Part shown: piece after piece, positions 42,439 to 51,510 of the stretch
Position numbering within the stretch: the first letter of the stretch is position 1
How the letters are laid out: the number at the start of each line of letters is the position of its first letter
Assembly: GCA_041397305.1 (NCBI GenBank)
Contig: JAWKWX010000002.1
Coordinates: 434,001 to 498,000, forward strand
Source: TMP-24 sp041397305
GTDB lineage: Bacteria; Pseudomonadota; Alphaproteobacteria; Rhodobacterales; Rhodobacteraceae
Direction: 5' to 3'
Length of the DNA: 64,000 nucleotides
Program-made: the position numbers and the translations under genes
Notes under the pieces: generated by a model
The model's input: only the letters and a program-made list of their open reading frames with translations
What the model was told of the DNA's origin: nothing
The model's database searches: none

Positions 42439-42513
42439 GGTTTCACGGTACAGGCGGGGACGCCGATGACCGTAACGAAAGAGGCGCCCCGGTTGTCATG
42501 ACCGGGGCGTTTT
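42439..42513 (+). ncRNA. Possible short RNA between the inverted repeats
   Basis: TATACT at 42433-42438 could be a -10 box, and transcription would end at the terminator 42485-42513, giving about 70 bases without a recognisable gene (an 11-codon frame MTVTKEAPRLS lies within). No good -35 is seen at normal spacing (TTGTTA is only 13 bases away), so support is weak. Confidence 0.25.
42485..42513 (+). terminator. Intrinsic terminator in the rightward direction
   Basis: CGCCCCGGT / ACCGGGGCG (42485-42493, 42501-42509) with a 7-base loop and TTTT. It lies between the transglycosylase gene and gabT (convergent) and could stop transcripts of the former or of a short RNA. Confidence 0.75.
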
Positions 42514-42619
42514 CGTCTCTTTCGTTTGAAAGTATCCCCGCCGGAGGCACGCGCGCCGCAGCTTTCGGCTGCGGCGCCACCAAGAGGCTTGAGGCCGAAG
42601 GCCTCTCCTTTGGATCAGA

Positions 42620-43894
42620 TCAGGCGCGGGCGGCGCGGATGGAATCTTCGAGCTTGCCCAGGGCCTCGGTGAAGATCTCGTCCTGGATGGTGATCGGCGA
42701 CAGGAAGCGGATCACATTGCCATGGACGCCGCAGGTCAGCAGGATCAGCCCGCGCTGCAGCGCCTCGGCCCTTACCCTGTTGGCGAAATCGGCAGAGGGC
42801 TTGCCGGTCCTGGCATCATTGAACTCGACCGCGTTCATGAACCCCGGGCCCCGGATGTCGACGATCTCCGGCACCTCCGCCCTGAGCATTTCCAGATGCT
42901 GCTTCAGGCGTGAACCGAGCTGATTGGCGCGGTCGCAAAGCCCTTCCTCCTCGATCACGTCGAGGACGGCGTTCGCCGCCGCGATCCCCATGGGCGAGCC
43001 GCCGTATGTGCCGCCAAGGCCACCGGGGCCGGGCGCGTCCATGACCTCGGCGCGGCCGACGACGGCGGCGAGCGGGAAGCCGCCGGCAAGCGCCTTGGCC
43101 ATCGTCATCAGGTCGGGCTGCACGTCGTAATGTTCCATCGCGAACATCTTGCCGGTGCGGGCAAAGCCGGTCTGGACCTCGTCGGCGATCAGAAGGATGC
43201 CATGTTCGTCGCAGATCGCGCGGAGCGCCTTGAAGAATTCGCGCGGTGCCTCGTAGAAGCCGCCCTCGCCCTGCACCGGTTCAAGGATGATCGCGGCCAC
43301 GCGCTTGGGGTCGACATCGGCCTTGAAGAGATAGTTCAGCGTGTCGAGCGACTGTTCGACAGAGACGCCATGCAGCGGCACCGGGAAGGGCACGTGGAAG
43401 ACGTCGTTCGGCATGGCGCCGAAGCCGACTTTGTAGGGTACGACCTTGCCTGTCAGCGCCATGCCCATAAAGGTTCGGCCGTGGAAGGCGCCGGAGAAGG
43501 CGACGACCGCCTGCCGACCGGTTGCCGCGCGGGCGATCTTCACCGCATTTTCCACCGCCTCCGCGCCGGTCGTGACGAAGACCGCCTTCTTCTCGCCCTT
43601 GATCGGCGCGATGGCGGTCAGACGTTCGGCCAGCCGCACATAATTTTCGTAAGGCACAACCTGGTGGCAGGTGTGGGTGAAATGGTCGAGCTGATCCTTG
43701 ACGGCCGCGATCACCTTCGGGTGCCGATGGCCGGTGTTGACCACCGCGATTCCGGCCGCGAAGTCGATATAGCGGTTGCCTTCCTTGTCCCACAGTTCGG
43801 CATTCTCGGCCCTGTCGACGAAGATCTGCGTCATCACGCCCACGCCGCGCGACAGGACGGCCTTGCGGCGGGCTTCGATTTCGGCGTTCTTCAT
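42620..43894 (-). CDS. gabT: 4-aminobutyrate--2-oxoglutarate transaminase
   Basis: A 424-residue class III PLP aminotransferase that moves the amino group of GABA to 2-oxoglutarate, giving succinate semialdehyde. Motifs: FDFAAGIAVVNTGHRHPKVI-like IDFAAGIAVVNTGHRHP near residue 44, the cofactor site VTTGAEAVENAVKIARAATG, SGAFHGRTFMGMALTG, LIADEVQTGFARTGKMFAME and the PLP lysine in MTMAKALAGGFPLAAVVGRA. It is divergent from a PuuR-like regulator, so expression by GABA or putrescine supply is likely. Confidence 0.94.
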   Translation of the reverse strand: MKNAEIEARRKAVLSRGVGVMTQIFVDRAENAELWDKEGNRYIDFAAGIAVVNTGHRHPKVIAAVKDQLDHFTHTCHQVVPYENYVRLAERLTAIAPIKGEKKAVFVTTGAEAVENAVKIARAATGRQAVVAFSGAFHGRTFMGMALTGKVVPYKVGFGAMPNDVFHVPFPVPLHGVSVEQSLDTLNYLFKADVDPKRVAAIILEPVQGEGGFYEAPREFFKALRAICDEHGILLIADEVQTGFARTGKMFAMEHYDVQPDLMTMAKALAGGFPLAAVVGRAEVMDAPGPGGLGGTYGGSPMGIAAANAVLDVIEEEGLCDRANQLGSRLKQHLEMLRAEVPEIVDIRGPGFMNAVEFNDARTGKPSADFANRVRAEALQRGLILLTCGVHGNVIRFLSPITIQDEIFTEALGKLEDSIRAARA

Positions 43895-43962
43895 GGCAGT
43901 CCCCCTTGAAAGGCCGCGCCGCCCCTCCGGGCCCCGCGTCGGCGTGCGTTCAATATTATGTA

Positions 43963-43985
43963 TTGACGGAAAATAAATTTATCTT
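43963..43985. promoter_or_regulatory. AT-rich divergent control region of gabT and the XRE-cupin gene
   Basis: The 139-base gap is unusually AT-rich in its middle. It holds the perfect 10-bp palindrome ATAAATTTAT (43973-43982), beside TTGACG (43963-43968), a possible -35 for the rightward gene. The palindrome is a candidate operator for the XRE-cupin protein. Hexamer spacing to a -10 is not convincing. Confidence 0.4.
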
Positions 43986-44033
43986 TCTCCCGGCTGACCC
44001 GCAAGCTATTTCATGCGTATGGAAGGAGCATCC

Positions 44034-44597
44034 ATGACATTCGATACCGGTGCGCGGCTGAAGGCCGAACGCGAGGCTCGCAAATTGTCGCAGCGCCAGC
44101 TGGCGGCGCTTGCGGGCGTGACGGCGGCGATGATCTCGATGATCGAACAGAACCGGACAAGCCCTTCTATCGGCACGCTGAAGAAGATCCTGAGCGGGCT
44201 CAACATGCCGCTTTCGGCCTTTTTCGCAGAGGATGAGCCCGCCACGGCCAAGTGGCATTTCACCCATGAGGAGTTCCGCGAGATCACGCCACCGGGCGGC
44301 GCGACAGACCCCAAGATCAGCTTCCTGCGCGTGGGCCATGCGACCGACAGCGCGCTTCTGGTGCTGTACGAACATTACCGGCCGGGCGCCGACACCGGCC
44401 CTGACCTCTACAGCCACGAATCGGAAGAGGCGGGCGTCGTGGTCGAGGGCCAGATCGAACTGACGGTCGGCAGCGAGACCCGGCTTCTGAAAACCGGGGA
44501 CGGATATCACTTCAACAGCCGCCAGCCGCACCGCTTCCGTAACCCCGGCCCGGGCGATTGCGTGATCGTTTCGGGCTGCACGCCGCCCACTTTCTGA
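44034..44597 (+). CDS. XRE-family transcriptional regulator with cupin sensor domain (PuuR-like)
   Basis: A 187-residue regulator. The helix-turn-helix is residues 7-60 (LKAEREARKLSQRQLAALAG, VTAAMISMIEQNRTSPSIGT), and the cupin domain follows (GPDLYSHESEEAGVVVEGQI, LLKTGDGYHFNSRQPHRFRN, PG). This architecture matches PuuR, which represses putrescine and GABA use. The ATG at 44034 has GGAAGGAG upstream. It is divergent from gabT, and its stop is 3 bases before thpR. Confidence 0.9.
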   Translation: MTFDTGARLKAEREARKLSQRQLAALAGVTAAMISMIEQNRTSPSIGTLKKILSGLNMPLSAFFAEDEPATAKWHFTHEEFREITPPGGATDPKISFLRVGHATDSALLVLYEHYRPGADTGPDLYSHESEEAGVVVEGQIELTVGSETRLLKTGDGYHFNSRQPHRFRNPGPGDCVIVSGCTPPTF

Positions 44598-44600
44598 ACC

Positions 44601-45140
44601 ATGCGGCTCTTTCTGGCGATCCCTCTGCCCGAACCGGTCGCGGCCCGGCTGGCGGAGGTGGCGACGCGGCTGAAGGTCGGCCGCCCGCTGCCCGAAGAGA
44701 ACCTGCATCTGACCATCGCCTTCCTGGGCGAACGGCGGGAGCCTGCGCTCGACGAGTTGCATTTCGAACTCGAGCGGCTGCGCCAGCCGACTTTCGCGGT
44801 GACATTCGGCCCGCTCGGCACCTTCGGCGACAATCCGGCGACCGTCCATGCCGAGGTGCTGCCAGGCCCCGGGCTCTTGACGCTGCACCGGTCGGTCATG
44901 GGCGCGGTACGCGGGGCGGGCATCACGCTCGACCGGCGGCGGTTCCGTCCGCATGTCGCCATCGCTCGCCTGCCCCGCCATCCCGCCCCCGGCGATCATG
45001 CCGAGGTTGCGCGGTTTCTGGGGGTTCATGCTGCAACGCCGCTGCCAGGCTTCACGGCTGACAGGTTGACCCTGTTCCGTTCCTGGCTGCGCCCCGAGGG
45101 CGCGCTTTACGAGGCGCTCGCGGACTATCCGCTAGGCTAG
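44601..45140 (+). CDS. thpR: RNA 2',3'-cyclic phosphodiesterase (LigT/ThpR family)
   Basis: A 179-residue 2H phosphoesterase. The first HxTx motif is ENLHLTIAFLGE (near residue 35). The second, normally HVT, reads FRPHVAIARLPR, so the threonine is alanine; activity may be altered or retained since the histidine stays. It opens 2',3'-cyclic phosphates on RNA. It follows the PuuR-like gene at 3 bases but has no clear functional link to it. Confidence 0.88.
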   Translation: MRLFLAIPLPEPVAARLAEVATRLKVGRPLPEENLHLTIAFLGERREPALDELHFELERLRQPTFAVTFGPLGTFGDNPATVHAEVLPGPGLLTLHRSVMGAVRGAGITLDRRRFRPHVAIARLPRHPAPGDHAEVARFLGVHAATPLPGFTADRLTLFRSWLRPEGALYEALADYPLG

Positions 45141-45205
45141 CTGCTCATCCAGCCCTATGGCCTGTCCTTGCACGGGAAGCGCACGAAGTGCGACGACGAG
45201 CCCTG

Positions 45206-45709
45206 TCAGGCCAGATAGGCGCGGAAAGCCGCCACGACCTCCTCATAGACCTTGCGCTTGAACGGCACGATCGAGGCGATGAGTTCGGCCGATGTCACCC
45301 ATTTCCATTCTGAGAACTCGGGATGTCCGGTGGCAATGTCGATCTGGTCGTCACGGCCAAGAAAGCGGTAGAGGAACCATTTCTGCCGCTGCCCGCGATA
45401 TTTGCCACCCCAGACCCTGCCGACCAGTTCGGCGGGCAGGTCATAGGTGATCCAGCCATGGGTCTTGCCGATGAAATCGACAAGATCGGCCGTCACCCCG
45501 GTTTCCTCCCAAAGCTCCCTCAGCGCGGCGGCGCGTGGCTTTTCGTCCCCGTCGATCCCGCCTTGCGGCATCTGCCAGGCCGCGGTCTCGCTGTCCTTGC
45601 GCTGGCCCGCGAAGATCCGGCCCGCGCCGTCGATCAGCATCACGCCCACGCAGGGCCGGTAGGGCAGGTCATCCATCGCGGACGACCCGCCCCTGTCGCT
45701 TCCGCTCAT
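45206..45709 (-). CDS. rppH: RNA pyrophosphohydrolase
   Basis: A 167-residue Nudix hydrolase that removes pyrophosphate from 5'-triphosphate mRNA and triggers decay. The Nudix box is GGIDGDEKPRAAALRELWEE with TGV following. The N-terminal YRPCVGVMLIDGAGRIFAGQ and the C-terminal VPFKRKVYEEVVAAFRAYL are typical RppH. The ATG at 45709 overlaps the ctpA stop (ATGA); an inner ATG at 45676 is also possible and nearer the family start. Confidence 0.93.
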   Translation of the reverse strand: MSGSDRGGSSAMDDLPYRPCVGVMLIDGAGRIFAGQRKDSETAAWQMPQGGIDGDEKPRAAALRELWEETGVTADLVDFIGKTHGWITYDLPAELVGRVWGGKYRGQRQKWFLYRFLGRDDQIDIATGHPEFSEWKWVTSAELIASIVPFKRKVYEEVVAAFRAYLA

Positions 45710-47049
45710 TCCGTTCCCTGCGACACGGCCAGTCCCTTGATGATGTCGATGGCATAGGCCATCTGATAATCGTCCTGGCGGCGCTTGGCGGCTTCCTCGG
45801 CGGCCTTCTGCTCTTCCTCGAAGACCTTCTTTTCATCCTCGCTCATCGAATCGTTCGACAGGGCCCCGCGCAGGTCCGCCTCGGACCGCGCGCGCTTGGC
45901 GAGGCTTTCCGGCGTATCCTCTTCCTTCGCCGCCAGATCGACCTTGGGCTGTTCGACCACGATGTCGGGCGAGATGCCCAGCGCCTGGATCGACCGGCCC
46001 GATGGCGTGTAGTAGCGCGCCGTCGTCAGGCGCATCGCCGCATCGCCCTTCAGGGGCACGATGGTCTGGACCGAGCCCTTGCCGAAACTCTTCGTCCCCA
46101 CGACGATCGCGCGGTGATGGTCCTGCAGGGCGCCGGTAACGATTTCCGAGGCCGAGGCCGAGCCACCGTTGATCAGGACGACGATCGGCTTGCCCTGCGC
46201 CAGATCGCCCGGCTCCGCGTTGAACCGCTCGCTGTCTTCGGGGTTGCGACCGCGGGTCGAGACGATCTCGCCCTTGTCGAGGAACGCATCCGACACGGCC
46301 ACCGCCTGGGTCAGAAGCCCGCCGGGGTTGTTGCGCAGGTCGATGACGAAGCCCCGGACCTTGTCGATGCCGCCAAGTTCCTCGATGGACTTCTTGATCC
46401 CTTCCTCGATGCCCGCATAGGTCTGTTCGCTGAAGGTGGTGACCCGCAGGATCACGGTGTTTTCCTCGGTCCGCGGTTTCACCGCCGCGATCTTGATCGT
46501 CTCGCGGGTGATGGTCACGTCGAACGGCTCGTCCGATCCCTCGCGGGCGAGGGTGATGGTGATCTCGGACCCGACCGGGCCGCGCATCATGTCGACCGCC
46601 TGGTCGAGCGTCAGACCAAGAAGGCTTTCGCCATTCACATGGGTGATGAAATCGCCAGACTGGATCCCGGCCTCTGCCGCGGGCGTGCCGTCGATGGGCG
46701 AGACGACCTTCACGAACCCGTCCTGCTGGGTCACCTCGATCCCGAGCCCGCCGAACTCGCCCCGTGTCGATTCCCGCATGTCGGAATAGGCTTCGGGTGG
46801 CAGGTAGGAAGAATGCGGATCAAGCGAGGTCAGCATGCCATTGATCGCCGCTTCGATCAGCTTGCGCTCGTCGACTTCCTCGACATATTGCGCGCGGATC
46901 CGCTCGAAGATGTCGCCGAACAGATCGAGCTGCTCGTAGACCGAGGCGGGCTTGGTATTCTCCTGCGCCACCAGCGGTGCGGCCACCTGCGTGGTAAGCG
47001 CGATGCCCGCCACCGTGCCGAGAAGCGCGGAGTAGAGGTATTTCTTCAT
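45706..47049 (-). CDS. ctpA: C-terminal processing serine protease, S41 family
   Basis: A 447-residue periplasmic protease. After a signal peptide (YSALLGTVAGIALTTQVAAP), it has a PDZ domain (FVKVVSPIDGTPAAEAGIQS, FITHVNGESLLG) and the S41 domain with the catalytic serine in LINGGSASASEIVTGALQDH and the lysine in VVGTKSFGKGSVQTIVPL. A charged C-terminal region follows. It trims envelope proteins and peptidoglycan hydrolases. It is 3 bases after envC in the same leftward operon. Confidence 0.95.
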   Translation of the reverse strand: MKKYLYSALLGTVAGIALTTQVAAPLVAQENTKPASVYEQLDLFGDIFERIRAQYVEEVDERKLIEAAINGMLTSLDPHSSYLPPEAYSDMRESTRGEFGGLGIEVTQQDGFVKVVSPIDGTPAAEAGIQSGDFITHVNGESLLGLTLDQAVDMMRGPVGSEITITLAREGSDEPFDVTITRETIKIAAVKPRTEENTVILRVTTFSEQTYAGIEEGIKKSIEELGGIDKVRGFVIDLRNNPGGLLTQAVAVSDAFLDKGEIVSTRGRNPEDSERFNAEPGDLAQGKPIVVLINGGSASASEIVTGALQDHHRAIVVGTKSFGKGSVQTIVPLKGDAAMRLTTARYYTPSGRSIQALGISPDIVVEQPKVDLAAKEEDTPESLAKRARSEADLRGALSNDSMSEDEKKVFEEEQKAAEEAAKRRQDDYQMAYAIDIIKGLAVSQGTE

Positions 47050-47052
47050 GAC

Positions 47053-48177
47053 CTACTTGTCCTTCGTTTCCACGAACCACGGACCGGGATCAATGGTCGC
47101 GCCGTTCTCTCTGAGTTCGATATAAAGCGTTTCCGTACGGTTTGCGCCACTGCCTTCTTCGGTTCCGCCCATCAGCCCCACCGGCGCGCCGGTGGTCAGT
47201 ACATCGCCGGTTTCGCCAAAAACGCTGCCCATTCCGGCGAGAATCAATAGATAGCCGGTCGCGGGCTCGAGGATCATCACATTTCCGTAGTCCAGTAGCG
47301 GGCCGCGGTAGCGGATCGTCGCGGGCCAGGGCGCGGTGACCAGCGCACCCGGCGCGGTCGCGATCAGAAGGCCCGGCCGCAGGATGCCCGCCGCATCCGC
47401 TTCGCCCGCGCGGCGCAGAAGCCGCCCGAGCACCGGCAGGTCGAGCGTTCCCTTTGCCCCGGCGAAATCCTCAAGCGGCGGTCCGATGTCGCTTTCCAGC
47501 CCGCGCAGTCCTTCGGCGAAGGCGTCGAGCGTGCCCGCGTTGTCAAGCAGCTGCTGCAGCTCCGCCGGATCGTCGAGATAGCGCTGCGGCAGGTCGGTCC
47601 GGTCCTGCATCGCCTTCGAAAGCGCCGTGCGCGCCTCCTGCACCGCGACAAGGCCCCGCGTCAGCATCGTCTGCGCCTCTTGCTGCAGGCGGCGGATGTT
47701 GCGCATCTCGGTCAGTTCCGCCTTCAGACGCTCCGCCTGCGCCTGAACCGCCGGGGCGACCGCCGACAGGACCATGCCCGACCGGGCCGCACCAAGCGGC
47801 CCCGAAGGATGGAGGAGGAGGACCGGCGCCGGTTCCCGCTCCATCGCCGCCATCACGCCGAGAAGCCGCCCGATATCGTCGCGGCGCGCCTCGAAGCCTG
47901 CACTGATCTCGGCCTCGCGCACCGAAGCGGCGCGAAGCGCGTCGCGGAAGGCCGAAAGGCCGGTTTCATAGGCGCGGATGGTCCGGGTCAGGGCAGCGAT
48001 CCGGTCCTTGCCGCTTTTGGCGGCCTGCAGATCCTCGATCGCGGCACGCAATTCCGTGGCGGCGCTTTCCGCCGTCGCCGGAGCGGTCTGGGCCTCGGTG
48101 GTCTGGGCCAAGGCGGTTTGGGCCAAGGCGGTCGTCGCCGCAAGCGCCAGCGCAGCCGCGAGGGGCAGGACCCTCAT
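47053..48177 (-). CDS. envC: EnvC-like murein hydrolase activator with degenerate LytM domain
   Basis: A 374-residue periplasmic protein: signal peptide (LPLAAALALAATTALAQ), a long Ala-rich coiled region (residues 40-250) and a C-terminal LytM-like domain. In an active M23 enzyme the zinc histidines lie in this domain; here the blocks read DYGNVMILEPATGYLLILAG and TLYIELRENGATIDPGPWF with no HxH or HxxxD, so it is catalytically dead, as EnvC is, and should activate an amidase in septal cell-wall splitting. It overlaps gpmI (ATGA) and precedes ctpA. The segment TALAQTALAQT reflects a small internal duplication. Confidence 0.88.
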   Translation of the reverse strand: MRVLPLAAALALAATTALAQTALAQTTEAQTAPATAESAATELRAAIEDLQAAKSGKDRIAALTRTIRAYETGLSAFRDALRAASVREAEISAGFEARRDDIGRLLGVMAAMEREPAPVLLLHPSGPLGAARSGMVLSAVAPAVQAQAERLKAELTEMRNIRRLQQEAQTMLTRGLVAVQEARTALSKAMQDRTDLPQRYLDDPAELQQLLDNAGTLDAFAEGLRGLESDIGPPLEDFAGAKGTLDLPVLGRLLRRAGEADAAGILRPGLLIATAPGALVTAPWPATIRYRGPLLDYGNVMILEPATGYLLILAGMGSVFGETGDVLTTGAPVGLMGGTEEGSGANRTETLYIELRENGATIDPGPWFVETKDK

Positions 48178-49733
48178 TCGCCTGCCCGTTCGATCAGGCC
48201 CCGTTCGATCAGGCCCCGTTCGATCAGGCTCTGCCCGGTCATCTCGGGCGGCAGGTCAAGGCCCATGAGATCGAGGATCGTGGGCGCCAGATCGGCAAGA
48301 CGGCCGTTCCTGAGCCGCGCACCCTCAGGCCCGCCGATCAGCGCCACGGGAACCGGGTTCGTCGTATGCGCGGTATGGGGCCCGCCGGTCACCGGATCGA
48401 TCATCAGTTCGGCATTGCCGTGATCGGCCGTCACGACCATCGCGCCGCCGGCCGCTTCCAGCGCGGCGACAACCCGCGCCAGCCCCCGGTCCACCGCCTC
48501 GCATGCGGCAATCGCGGCGGGCAGGCTGCCGGTATGGCCAACCATGTCGGGATTGGCATAGTTCACAACGATCAGGTCATAGCCCTTGCCAATGGCCGCG
48601 ACGAACTGGTCGGTCACCTCGCCCGCCGACATTTCCGGCTGCAGATCATAGGTCGTGACCTTGGGCGACGGCGCCATGTAACGGTCCTCGCCCACCTCGG
48701 ACACTTCCTTGCCACCATTGAGGAAAAAGGTGACATGGGGGTATTTCTCGGTCTCGGCCAGACGGAACTGCGTCAGCCCCTTGCCAGCGACCCAGGCACC
48801 GAGCGTGTTGACGACGGGCCGTTTCGGGTAGGCCGCCGCCATGAAGGCATCATGGGTCCTGGAGTAATCGACCATGCCCAACAGCGCCGCCCAATGCGGC
48901 CGCACGCCGCGTTCAAAGCCGGTGAATGCATCCTCGCCGACGGCGAGAAGAATCTCGCGCGCCCGGTCGGCGCGGAAATTGAGGCAGAAGAACCCGTCGC
49001 CGTCCTTCGCGCCCGTGTAGCCCGCCAGGACCGTGGGCTGGATGAACTCGTCTGTCTCGCCCCGCGCATAGGCCTCGGCCACCGCGTCGCTCGCACCCTC
49101 GGCGGCTAGGCCTTTGGCCCTGACCATTGACCCGTAGGCGCGCGCCACACGTTCCCAGCGATTGTCGCGATCCATGGCATAGAAACGGCCCGTTACCGTC
49201 ACGACGCGCGCGCCCTTGGGCAGGCGCCGTTCCAGATCGGCGATGAACCCGGCGGCCGACGATGGCGCCACGTCGCGCCCGTCGGTCACGGCATGCAAAG
49301 CCACCGGCACCCCCTGCGCGGTGATCGCCTCGGCCGCCGCGATCACATGGTTGATATGACCATGGACGCCGCCGTCCGAGATCACGCCCATCAGATGCGC
49401 GGTCCCGCCCGTGCCCTTCAGCGTCTGGGCGAAGGCCAGCACTGCCGCGTTCGAGAAGAAGCTGCGATCCTCGATCGCCAGGTCGATCTGGCCGAGGTCC
49501 ATCGCCACCACCCGGCCCGCGCCGATATTGGTGTGACCGACCTCGGAATTGCCCATCTGGCCGGTCGGCAGGCCGACATCGGGGCCGTGCGTTACCAGCT
49601 GTGCGTGCGGGCAGGTTGCCATGATCCGGTCATAGGTGGGCGTTTCGGCCAGCGCGACGGCGTTCCCCGCGGTTTCCGCCCTGAGCCCCCAGCCATCCAG
49701 AATGCATAGGGCGACGGGTCTGGCGCGGGTCAT
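48174..49733 (-). CDS. gpmI: 2,3-bisphosphoglycerate-independent phosphoglycerate mutase
   Basis: A 519-residue glycolytic enzyme that interconverts 3- and 2-phosphoglycerate. Alkaline-phosphatase-like metal sites are seen in VALCILDGWGLRAETAGNAV, QMGNSEVGHTNIGAGRVV (with the phosphoserine), IVVNYANPDMVGHTGSLPAA and MVVTADHGNAELM. The C-terminus carries three GLIER units encoded by a 15-bp tandem repeat, an unusual tail beyond the family's normal end. It heads the gpmI-envC-ctpA-rppH run. Confidence 0.96.
   Translation of the reverse strand: MTRARPVALCILDGWGLRAETAGNAVALAETPTYDRIMATCPHAQLVTHGPDVGLPTGQMGNSEVGHTNIGAGRVVAMDLGQIDLAIEDRSFFSNAAVLAFAQTLKGTGGTAHLMGVISDGGVHGHINHVIAAAEAITAQGVPVALHAVTDGRDVAPSSAAGFIADLERRLPKGARVVTVTGRFYAMDRDNRWERVARAYGSMVRAKGLAAEGASDAVAEAYARGETDEFIQPTVLAGYTGAKDGDGFFCLNFRADRAREILLAVGEDAFTGFERGVRPHWAALLGMVDYSRTHDAFMAAAYPKRPVVNTLGAWVAGKGLTQFRLAETEKYPHVTFFLNGGKEVSEVGEDRYMAPSPKVTTYDLQPEMSAGEVTDQFVAAIGKGYDLIVVNYANPDMVGHTGSLPAAIAACEAVDRGLARVVAALEAAGGAMVVTADHGNAELMIDPVTGGPHTAHTTNPVPVALIGGPEGARLRNGRLADLAPTILDLMGLDLPPEMTGQSLIERGLIERGLIERAGE
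48186..48230. repeat. Three 15-bp tandem repeats at the gpmI 3' end
   Basis: CCGTTCGATCAGGCC occurs at 48186, 48201 and 48216 (last base of the third copy changed). It keeps frame and encodes the GLIER repeat at the C-terminus of GpmI. The unit count probably varies between strains. Confidence 0.9.
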
Positions 49734-49859
49734 CGCAGGCTCCTGTTCAGATCTCGGCCTCTTCTAGTCTTCCCGGTCCCGGGCGGCAACCGCTGGCGGG
49801 CACTGGCTTGCAACGGCGCGACATTCCGCTAGCCTCCGGTCAACGGGCGGGAGGGACAA

Positions 49860-50453
<594 letters not shown>

Positions 50454-50462
50454 GAGGGCGGT

Positions 50463-50933
50463 TCAGACCCGGTGATAGGGGGCGCCGGCAAGGATCGACG
50501 CCGCACGATACAGCTGTTCGGCCAGCATCACCCGGACCAGCATATGCGGCCAGACCATCCGGCCGAAACTGATCGAAACATCCGCCCTCGCCCTGAGGCC
50601 CGGCGCGATCCCGTCGGCGCCACCGATGACGAAGGCAACTTCCTGCCGCCCGCCATCCCGCCAGCGCGCCATGTCCTCGGCGAACTCCGGCGATGACAGC
50701 ATGCGCCCGCGTTCGTCCAGCGTCACCAGCAGCGCGCCCGGCGGCACGGCGCGCCCGATCAGCGCCGCCTCCGCCTCCATCCCGAGGCCCTTCCTGTCCT
50801 CGACCTCGACGACGCGCGCCGGGCCGAGGCCCAGGGCCCGCCCGGTCCGGTCGAACCGGTCCAGATAATCGGAAATCAGCGACAGTTCCGGACCGGCGCG
50901 CAGCCGGCCGACGACAACGAGGGTGACCTTCAC
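50463..50933 (-). CDS. rlmH: 23S rRNA (pseudouridine(1915)-N3)-methyltransferase RlmH
   Basis: A 156-residue SPOUT methyltransferase acting on helix 69 of 23S rRNA. It has VTLVVVGRLRAGPELSLISD at the start, the SAM-binding region LVTLDERGRMLSSPEFAEDM and FVIGGADGIAPGLR, and the C-terminal MVWPHMLVRVMLAEQLYRAA with the terminal YHRV characteristic of RlmH. Translation starts at GTG 50933. It is 13 bases after rsfS; both concern the large ribosomal subunit. Confidence 0.94.
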   Translation of the reverse strand: MKVTLVVVGRLRAGPELSLISDYLDRFDRTGRALGLGPARVVEVEDRKGLGMEAEAALIGRAVPPGALLVTLDERGRMLSSPEFAEDMARWRDGGRQEVAFVIGGADGIAPGLRARADVSISFGRMVWPHMLVRVMLAEQLYRAASILAGAPYHRV

Positions 50934-50946
50934 CGGAGGCCGCGCC

Positions 50947-51315
50947 TCAGACCGGCTTGCCCGCCGCGGCCGCCGCCGGCAGCCACATCTTTTCCAGCTG
51001 ATAGAAGTCGCGCACCTCGGGGCGGAAGACATGGACGATCACATCCTGGGTGTCGATCAGCACCCAGTCGCCCTGTTCCTTGCCCTCGATCTTGCAGCTG
51101 CGGCCCATCTCGTCCTTCAGCCGCTCCACCAGCTTTTCGGCGATGGCACCGACCTGGCGCGACGACCGGCCCGAGCAGACGACCATGTAATCCGCCACGG
51201 ACGACCGCCCGCGCAGGTCGATGGTGACCACGTTTTCTGCCTTGTCGTCGTCGAGGGAGGCAAGAATGCGGGCAAGCAGAGCGTCGCTTTGCCCATCGGA
51301 AGGCCGTGCCGTCAT
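50947..51315 (-). CDS. rsfS: Ribosome silencing factor RsfS
   Basis: A 122-residue factor that binds L14 on the 50S subunit and prevents joining with 30S in starvation. Key regions: DKAENVVTIDLRGRSSVADY, MVVCSGRSSRQVGAIAEKLV, and GDWVLIDTQDVIVHVFRPEV with RDFYQLEKMW. The ATG at 51315 is chosen over a GTG 6 bases upstream. It precedes rlmH directly. Confidence 0.94.
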   Translation of the reverse strand: MTARPSDGQSDALLARILASLDDDKAENVVTIDLRGRSSVADYMVVCSGRSSRQVGAIAEKLVERLKDEMGRSCKIEGKEQGDWVLIDTQDVIVHVFRPEVRDFYQLEKMWLPAAAAAGKPV

Positions 51316-51510
51316 CGGCACCGCCCGCGCGGCCGTCGAACCGGCCGCTTCATGAAGACTGGACAGAACATTGTCCTCCTGTGCTGCACGCCGACGGATG
51401 CCCCGGCGCCGGGCTTGCCATCAAGGTAACATCGCCATTGCAAAATCTCAATGAACCTTCCCGTGGAAAGGTTCCCGCGCCGCTGCGGCGGGCGGGAACC
51501 CTCTTGCGGC

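Larger units (their letters stand above)
42355..42545. repeat. Intergenic hairpins nested in a long inverted repeat
   Basis: A hairpin CCGGGGGT / ACCCCCGG (42355-42375) follows the transglycosylase gene. Then GCGGGATACTTGAAAACGAA (42382 on) and its inverted, slightly diverged copy ending GAAAGTATCCCCGC (42519-42541) flank about 110 bases. The 12-mer AACGAAAGAGGC occurs twice directly (42396 and 42474). A terminator (42485-42513) sits inside. It resembles the dispersed TCAAATATCCCG-type element in two opposed copies. Confidence 0.65.

Noticed and set aside
42414..42923. Plus-strand frame covering the inverted-repeat region and the gabT 3' end
   Set aside because: It reads through a terminator and repeat and is antisense to gabT; no ribosome site or family match.
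45535..47250. Long plus-strand frame opposite ctpA and rppH
   Set aside because: Antisense shadow with His/Asp/Arg-rich composition; the minus-strand genes have complete catalytic motifs.
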